A stretch of DNA of 8,590 bases from Planctomycetota bacterium. Lineage in GTDB: Bacteria > Planctomycetota > MHYJ01 > WSZJ01 > JACPWG01. Shown one piece after another: positions 5,919-8,590 of the stretch. The position numbers and the translations under genes were made by a program. Below the pieces are notes generated by a model. It saw nothing but the letters and a program-made list of their open reading frames with translations, searched no databases and was not told the DNA's origin. Location: the NCBI GenBank assembly GCA_016220045.1, contig JACRIP010000133.1:1-8590 (forward strand), read 5' to 3'. The first letter of the stretch is position 1. Each line of letters begins with the position of its first letter.

Positions 5919-6061
5919 GGGGCGGGGGGGCGCGGTCGTGGGGGAGGAGGCGATGGGCGTGAGCAGGGCGGGGTAGATCGCCACCGGAATGGTACTTCGA
6001 TGACGTGTCGGACTTCGCCAAGTGAACACCGGGCTGGAGCACGAAGAGGAGGGAGCAACCC

Positions 6062-7546
6062 ATGGCATGGAGAGTGGCCGAAGCCTGCCGATGCAGGAAC
6101 AGAATGCACCCTACTCTGCTCGCCGGGAATCTGCGCCGGGTGGCTCTGCGGATCGCGGCAGGCATCTCCTGGGTGGCGGCGGTGTCCGGTTGCGCGCCTG
6201 CCCTGGCCCAGCCGGCGAACGGGGCTGCAACGGCACGACCGCCGATGGTCGCCGAGGAGTACCGGGGTTCCGCCCCCGCGCCGCTCTCGCGTGCTGCGAT
6301 GGAAGCCTGGGTCGAGAATCTGGCGTCCCGGGCTCCCAATCGGGAGCGGATCGGCCCCTTTTGGGAGGATCTTTTTTCGTCCGAGTCCCTAGGCCAGGGA
6401 CCCCCGCGTGGTCTTCTCGCGAGTGGCACACTACCCGACTCCGACCCGGTCCTCGCCCTGGTGGCGCAAGGCCCCTCCGCGATTCCGGTTCTCCTGGAAC
6501 ACCTGGAGGACACCCGTAAGGGGGGCTTCGAACGCAACTCCCTGGGCCTCATGACTTGGACTGACTGGCGCGACGCTCTCGACAGCAATCAGTGCGCGGA
6601 AGCTCCGTACCCCACGTTCATGGAAGGTGGCCAGTATCCGTGCGCAGCGCGTCATCCGGGAAGCCTTCATGCAATCACCGTTGGCGATGTCTGTTTCGCC
6701 ATCCTCGGCCAGATCCTCAACCGAGACTTCTCCCCCGTATCCTATGCGCCGACGTCTGGCCAGATCTACTGCTCTCCGACCTGCTGCGGGGGCGTGGCAC
6801 GCGTCGTACGCGAGCGATGGAGAAACAGGGACATCGCCGCCTACCAGGCGTACGCCCTGCGCGACGCGACGAGCCCTGACAATAGCCGCCGCGCGGTCGG
6901 CGCGTTGGTCCGGCTTGCCTACTTCTTCCCGGAGCTAGTTCCGGGCGCGCTGGCACGGCTCTTCTCCAAGCGTCTCATCGACCGGCAGAAGGTCACCGAC
7001 TTCATCGAGAAATCGTTGATGGCCGAGCAGGATTCTACCGGATGGCCGGCGCTTCTGGACGAGTTCGTTCGGGACTTCGGCGACGCCTACCGGGAAGCTG
7101 TGCTCGGGCGCTTGCGGAGCGAGGCGCTGATCAAGCACTACAGCATGAGATTCAAAGGCGACCCGCGATCGGCAGAGCGACTCGACCGCCTTTGCCCGGG
7201 GTGGCGAACGGACAACCGGGCAGAGGTGCTGCCGTGGGACACCACGGACTTCTGGACGATGATCAAGGGCCTGGTTCGGGTCCCGTCGCGGTCCGCAGAC
7301 GCGCTCGTCGAACAATCGCTCCGAACCGTCGAGCGTCTTGCGGAGACCGAGCACGAGAGGACCTACATCGCGCTTGCGTGTTTGGAGTATCTCAGGTCCA
7401 GTGCGCCAGGTTCGCACGAAGCGGAGCTGCGCCTCTGGGAAGAACGGAAAGGGCGATTACCTTCGGTAGCGGGGATTCGCATCAGCGGCCCGCTGGAGCC
7501 GGACGACGCGAGCCTGGGGGCGGGCCCGGGTCGTCGAGGACAATGA
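6062..7546 (+). CDS. uncharacterised secreted/lipoprotein-like protein
   Basis: The 494-aa protein has no function I can assign. The N terminus is a long signal sequence: basic residues up to Arg30, a hydrophobic stretch IAAGISWVAAV (31-41), then VSGC, a lipobox-like site with Cys44. Alternatively signal peptidase I could cut after ALA (47-49). The mature part is mostly helical. SDPVLALVAQGPSAIPVLLEHLEDTR (127-152) is HEAT-repeat-like, and ITVGDVCFAILGQILNR (205-221) with SYAPTSGQIYCSP (227-239) is a block I recall from planctomycete proteins of unknown function. Cysteines cluster at 178, 194, 211, 237, 241 and 242, which would suit disulfides outside the cytoplasm. ATG 6062 follows GGAGG at 6048-6052 with 9 nt spacing. 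Met15 (6104) would give a more standard 29-residue lipoprotein signal but has a weaker RBS. It lies 143 nt after glgP, and the next gene starts 114 nt downstream on the same strand. The stop codon is TGA. Confidence 0.8.
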   Translation: MAWRVAEACRCRNRMHPTLLAGNLRRVALRIAAGISWVAAVSGCAPALAQPANGAATARPPMVAEEYRGSAPAPLSRAAMEAWVENLASRAPNRERIGPFWEDLFSSESLGQGPPRGLLASGTLPDSDPVLALVAQGPSAIPVLLEHLEDTRKGGFERNSLGLMTWTDWRDALDSNQCAEAPYPTFMEGGQYPCAARHPGSLHAITVGDVCFAILGQILNRDFSPVSYAPTSGQIYCSPTCCGGVARVVRERWRNRDIAAYQAYALRDATSPDNSRRAVGALVRLAYFFPELVPGALARLFSKRLIDRQKVTDFIEKSLMAEQDSTGWPALLDEFVRDFGDAYREAVLGRLRSEALIKHYSMRFKGDPRSAERLDRLCPGWRTDNRAEVLPWDTTDFWTMIKGLVRVPSRSADALVEQSLRTVERLAETEHERTYIALACLEYLRSSAPGSHEAELRLWEERKGRLPSVAGIRISGPLEPDDASLGAGPGRRGQ

Positions 7547-7614
7547 AAAGTGAAGACCCGGTCCTCGACCGGGGCGACGTGTTGGGCGAGCAAGCGCGGC
7601 AGGGCCGGTCGAGG
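7533..7614 (+). promoter_or_regulatory. pair of mutually exclusive hairpins between two genes
   Basis: GTCCTCGAC (7561-7569) can pair perfectly with GTCGAGGAC (7533-7541) upstream. The overlapping CCTCGACCGG (7563-7572) can instead pair perfectly with CCGGTCGAGG (7605-7614) downstream. The middle element can join only one partner at a time. The first hairpin spans the stop codon of the upstream gene and the second precedes the start of the membrane protein gene at 7661. There is no U-tract. A role in transcript processing or attenuation is only an inference. Confidence 0.35.
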
Positions 7615-7648
7615 CTTTGCGCCACGGACTCTCGGATCGGGCCACGTG

Positions 7649-7653
7649 AAGGA
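7649..7653 (+). promoter_or_regulatory. Shine-Dalgarno fixing the membrane protein start
   Basis: AAGGA lies 7 nt before ATG 7661. The frame is open back to an ATG at 7550, but the 37 extra residues are polar and Arg-rich and that ATG has no RBS. Confidence 0.6.
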
Positions 7654-7660
7654 CGTAGCG

Positions 7661-8140
7661 ATGGAAGAGCGAAGAGTCCCGCTGGAGCCGCCGGCTCCGC
7701 TGCGGCTTGGCGAGATCCTGCTTTTCGTGGCGTTGCTGTGCGGAGCCCTGGCCGGGATCTATCGTCGGGCGCCGTCTCCCCCGGGGGCCGGCGAGCTTCG
7801 ATTCTGCTTTCTCTGGCTCTGGCTGCCGGCGACGCTCGCCGCCATCCCCCTCGTTCTGCGGGACCTCGTACTCGGGCCCCAGGCACGCTTTCACTGGACC
7901 GGCCGGGCGGCGATCCTGGGCACGGCGACGACTCCCCTTTCGTACCTTCTCGGCGGGCCGCAGGCGGCGACCCTGGTCTGCGGTCTTGTGCCCATCTGGC
8001 CCATCCTGGCCATCGCAAACTCCGTGGTGACTCGTGGGCAGCGCCGCGCCTTCTGGGCTGCCGCGACCCTTCTCCTCTTCGCCGAGTACGTGCTCGCGGT
8101 CGTCCTCATCGCCGGCGGCGCGTTCGGGCAGATGCACTAG
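7661..8140 (+). CDS. small multi-pass membrane protein of unknown function
   Basis: The 159-aa hydrophobic protein is not one I recognise. Likely membrane segments are residues 16-34 (LGEILLFVALLCGALAGI), 47-66 (LRFCFLWLWLPATLAAIPLV), about 103-121 (ATLVCGLVPIWPILAIANS, perhaps with a re-entrant stretch at 85-100) and 131-152 (FWAAATLLLFAEYVLAVVLIAG). A short polar N-terminal arm EERRVPLEPP precedes the first helix and the protein ends in GQMH. Positive residues at 34-35, 125-129 and 77-82 mark the probable loops. It follows the secreted protein gene on the same strand after 114 nt, so co-transcription is plausible. This resembles small envelope proteins that accompany secreted hypothetical genes, but nothing indicates a substrate or partner. 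ATG 7661 is chosen for its RBS and because it begins just before the first helix. The stop is TAG. Confidence 0.72.
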   Translation: MEERRVPLEPPAPLRLGEILLFVALLCGALAGIYRRAPSPPGAGELRFCFLWLWLPATLAAIPLVLRDLVLGPQARFHWTGRAAILGTATTPLSYLLGGPQAATLVCGLVPIWPILAIANSVVTRGQRRAFWAAATLLLFAEYVLAVVLIAGGAFGQMH

Positions 8141-8195
8141 TCCCAGCACAAGTGCGAATCGAGCTTGCTTGGCAGGCACAGCGGCTCGCGGGTCC

Positions 8196-8273
8196 GGTGC
8201 AGGCGGGGACGCCTGCACCACAATATCGAGGAACCAAGCGGTCGTTTGTGGCGCAGGCGTCCTCGCCTGCGCC
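8196..8273. repeat. REP-doublet (REPIN-like) element: two inverted hairpins
   Basis: GGTGCAGGCG-GGGA-CGCCTGCACC (8196-8219) and GGCGCAGGCG-TCCT-CGCCTGCGCC (8250-8273) are two perfect 10-bp hairpins with 4-base loops. They are reverse-complement versions of one motif, since GGGA and TCCT are near-complementary loops. The bases next to them (CCACAA 8218-8223 and TTGTGG 8246-8251) are also inverted copies, so the whole 78 bp is a symmetric unit with a central spacer of about 22 bases. This architecture is that of REPINs, which RAYT (TnpA-REP) transposases mobilise in other bacteria. No such transposase is in the window. The element sits 55 bases after the membrane protein stop and could also affect 3' ends of that transcript. 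Confidence 0.72.
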
Positions 8274-8274
8274 G

Positions 8275-8406
8275 AACGGCGTGACTCCGCGGCGCTGGCT
8301 CCTGGAGTCGGATTCCGAGCCGGCGGGGCTGATCACGGAAACCATCGGCGACGGCTGGGTGCGCGACCTGGCGGAGCTGCGCAAGCTGGAGCCGTGCGCC
8401 GAGGAC
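8275..8406 (+). pseudogene. diverged fragment of glgP
   Basis: These 132 bases copy 4713-4844 of glgP (10 differences, no gaps). In the same frame it reads NGVTPRRWLLES DSEPAGLITETIGDGWVRDLAELRKLEPCAED. Five of the ten differences change an amino acid (Asn to Asp, Pro to Ser, Leu to Pro, Glu to Gly, Val to Gly), as expected for a copy free of selection. It starts one base after the REPIN-like element and has neither start nor RBS nor the catalytic regions. It might instead be the remnant of a second, mostly deleted phosphorylase gene, but the high nucleotide identity favours a partial duplication. Confidence 0.85.
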
Positions 8407-8590
8407 CTGTACCGGATGACAGCCGGACGCTTGCCGAGCTCCGCAGGTCCATCCTTCGATGCGCCCCGGCGGCCGGCGACCCGCTTGGCACCCCGGTCGC
8501 CCGCGCCGCACGCAACCAGCGTCAGCGTTCCGGCCCGGGCGGGGACGCAGGCCCCGCCGCCCCCCCGCCGCCGCCACCGCCACCCCCGCC
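8407..8590. other. right-edge region without a supported gene, ending in C-rich low complexity
   Basis: After the glgP fragment no coding call is justified. One + frame (through 8418 GAC) is open to the window edge and reads DDSRTLAELRRSILRCAP, later a run of prolines from about 8559. It lacks a convincing start, and two other frames are also open. A hairpin GGCGGGG (8538-8544) / CCCCGCC (8552-8558) echoes the core of the REP motif. The last 40 bases are almost only C and G with a CCG/CCA pattern, which is either the proline-rich start of a gene beyond the edge or a G-quadruplex-prone tract on the minus strand. Confidence 0.4.

Noticed and set aside
3236..5962. Second long + frame overlapping glgP
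   Set aside because: It is shifted relative to the phosphorylase frame, which has all family motifs. The shifted translation is low-complexity Arg/Pro and later Gly-rich.
2745..6068. Very long open frame on the minus strand opposite glgP (over 1000 codons)
   Set aside because: It is an antisense shadow of glgP caused by high GC and G/C third positions. Its translation is Arg/His/Pro- or Val/Asp/Gly-rich without recognisable domains, and it overlaps the true selenoprotein candidate.
8137..8583. Minus-strand frame across the right end
   Set aside because: It crosses the REP doublet and the antisense of the glgP fragment and has no RBS or domain resemblance.
1..8590. Alternative genetic code with TGA as a sense codon
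   Set aside because: The 494-residue protein ends at TGA 7544-7546 just after its coding signal fades, and no other gene here has an internal TGA, so TGA is a normal stop.
1..8590. tRNA or rRNA genes
   Set aside because: No cloverleaf with a T-loop GGTTCRA-type sequence and no rRNA-conserved stretch was found by eye on either strand.

Overview
This is a GC-rich bacterial window with strongly G/C-biased third codon positions. It carries palindromic interspersed repeats, stand-alone genes with ordinary sigma70-type promoters, and a secreted hypothetical protein that resembles, from memory, families common in planctomycetes. A planctomycete or related PVC-type genome is therefore my best guess. 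It is not proven, because the window has no rRNA or other phylogenetic marker.

Layout, left to right. Positions 1-55 may hold the first codons of a minus-strand gene leaving the window. 56-369 is intergenic with a near-perfect palindrome (213-286). 370-1608 (-) encodes an HMGL/isopropylmalate-synthase-type aldolase with its own promoter. 1609-2080 contains a 250-base imperfect inverted repeat (1701-1954), flanked by divergent promoters. 2081-2455 (+) encodes a single STAS-domain (anti-anti-sigma-like) protein. It converges on a minus-strand gene and shares a terminator region with it.

That minus-strand gene (2533-3096) is the most interesting object here. It encodes a secreted thioredoxin-like protein whose reading frame is interrupted exactly once, by an in-frame TGA at the second position of a C-x-x-C-type redox motif (Cys-Pro-Val-TGA). 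A perfect 7-bp stem with a GGU loop follows 13 nt after the TGA. These are the hallmarks of a bacterial selenoprotein (CxxU) with its SECIS element. A strong promoter, a Shine-Dalgarno sequence and an intrinsic terminator frame the interrupted gene, so it looks like an intact unit and not a relic.

3252-5918 (+) encodes glycogen phosphorylase with an intact PLP site. It has an unusual Gly/Ala-rich tail and a marked switch in third-codon-base preference from C to G along its length. It is followed by an uncharacterised lipoprotein-like secreted protein (6062-7546) and a small four-helix membrane protein (7661-8140), both on + and possibly co-transcribed.

The right end (8141-8590) is non-coding as far as can be seen. 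It has two inverted REP-like hairpins (8196-8273), and one base later a 132-bp diverged copy of an internal piece of the glycogen phosphorylase gene. The window ends in low-complexity C-rich sequence.

The genes do not form one pathway. They are a metabolic enzyme of the aldolase type, a regulatory STAS protein, an extracytoplasmic redox protein, a glycogen-degrading enzyme and two envelope proteins of unknown role.
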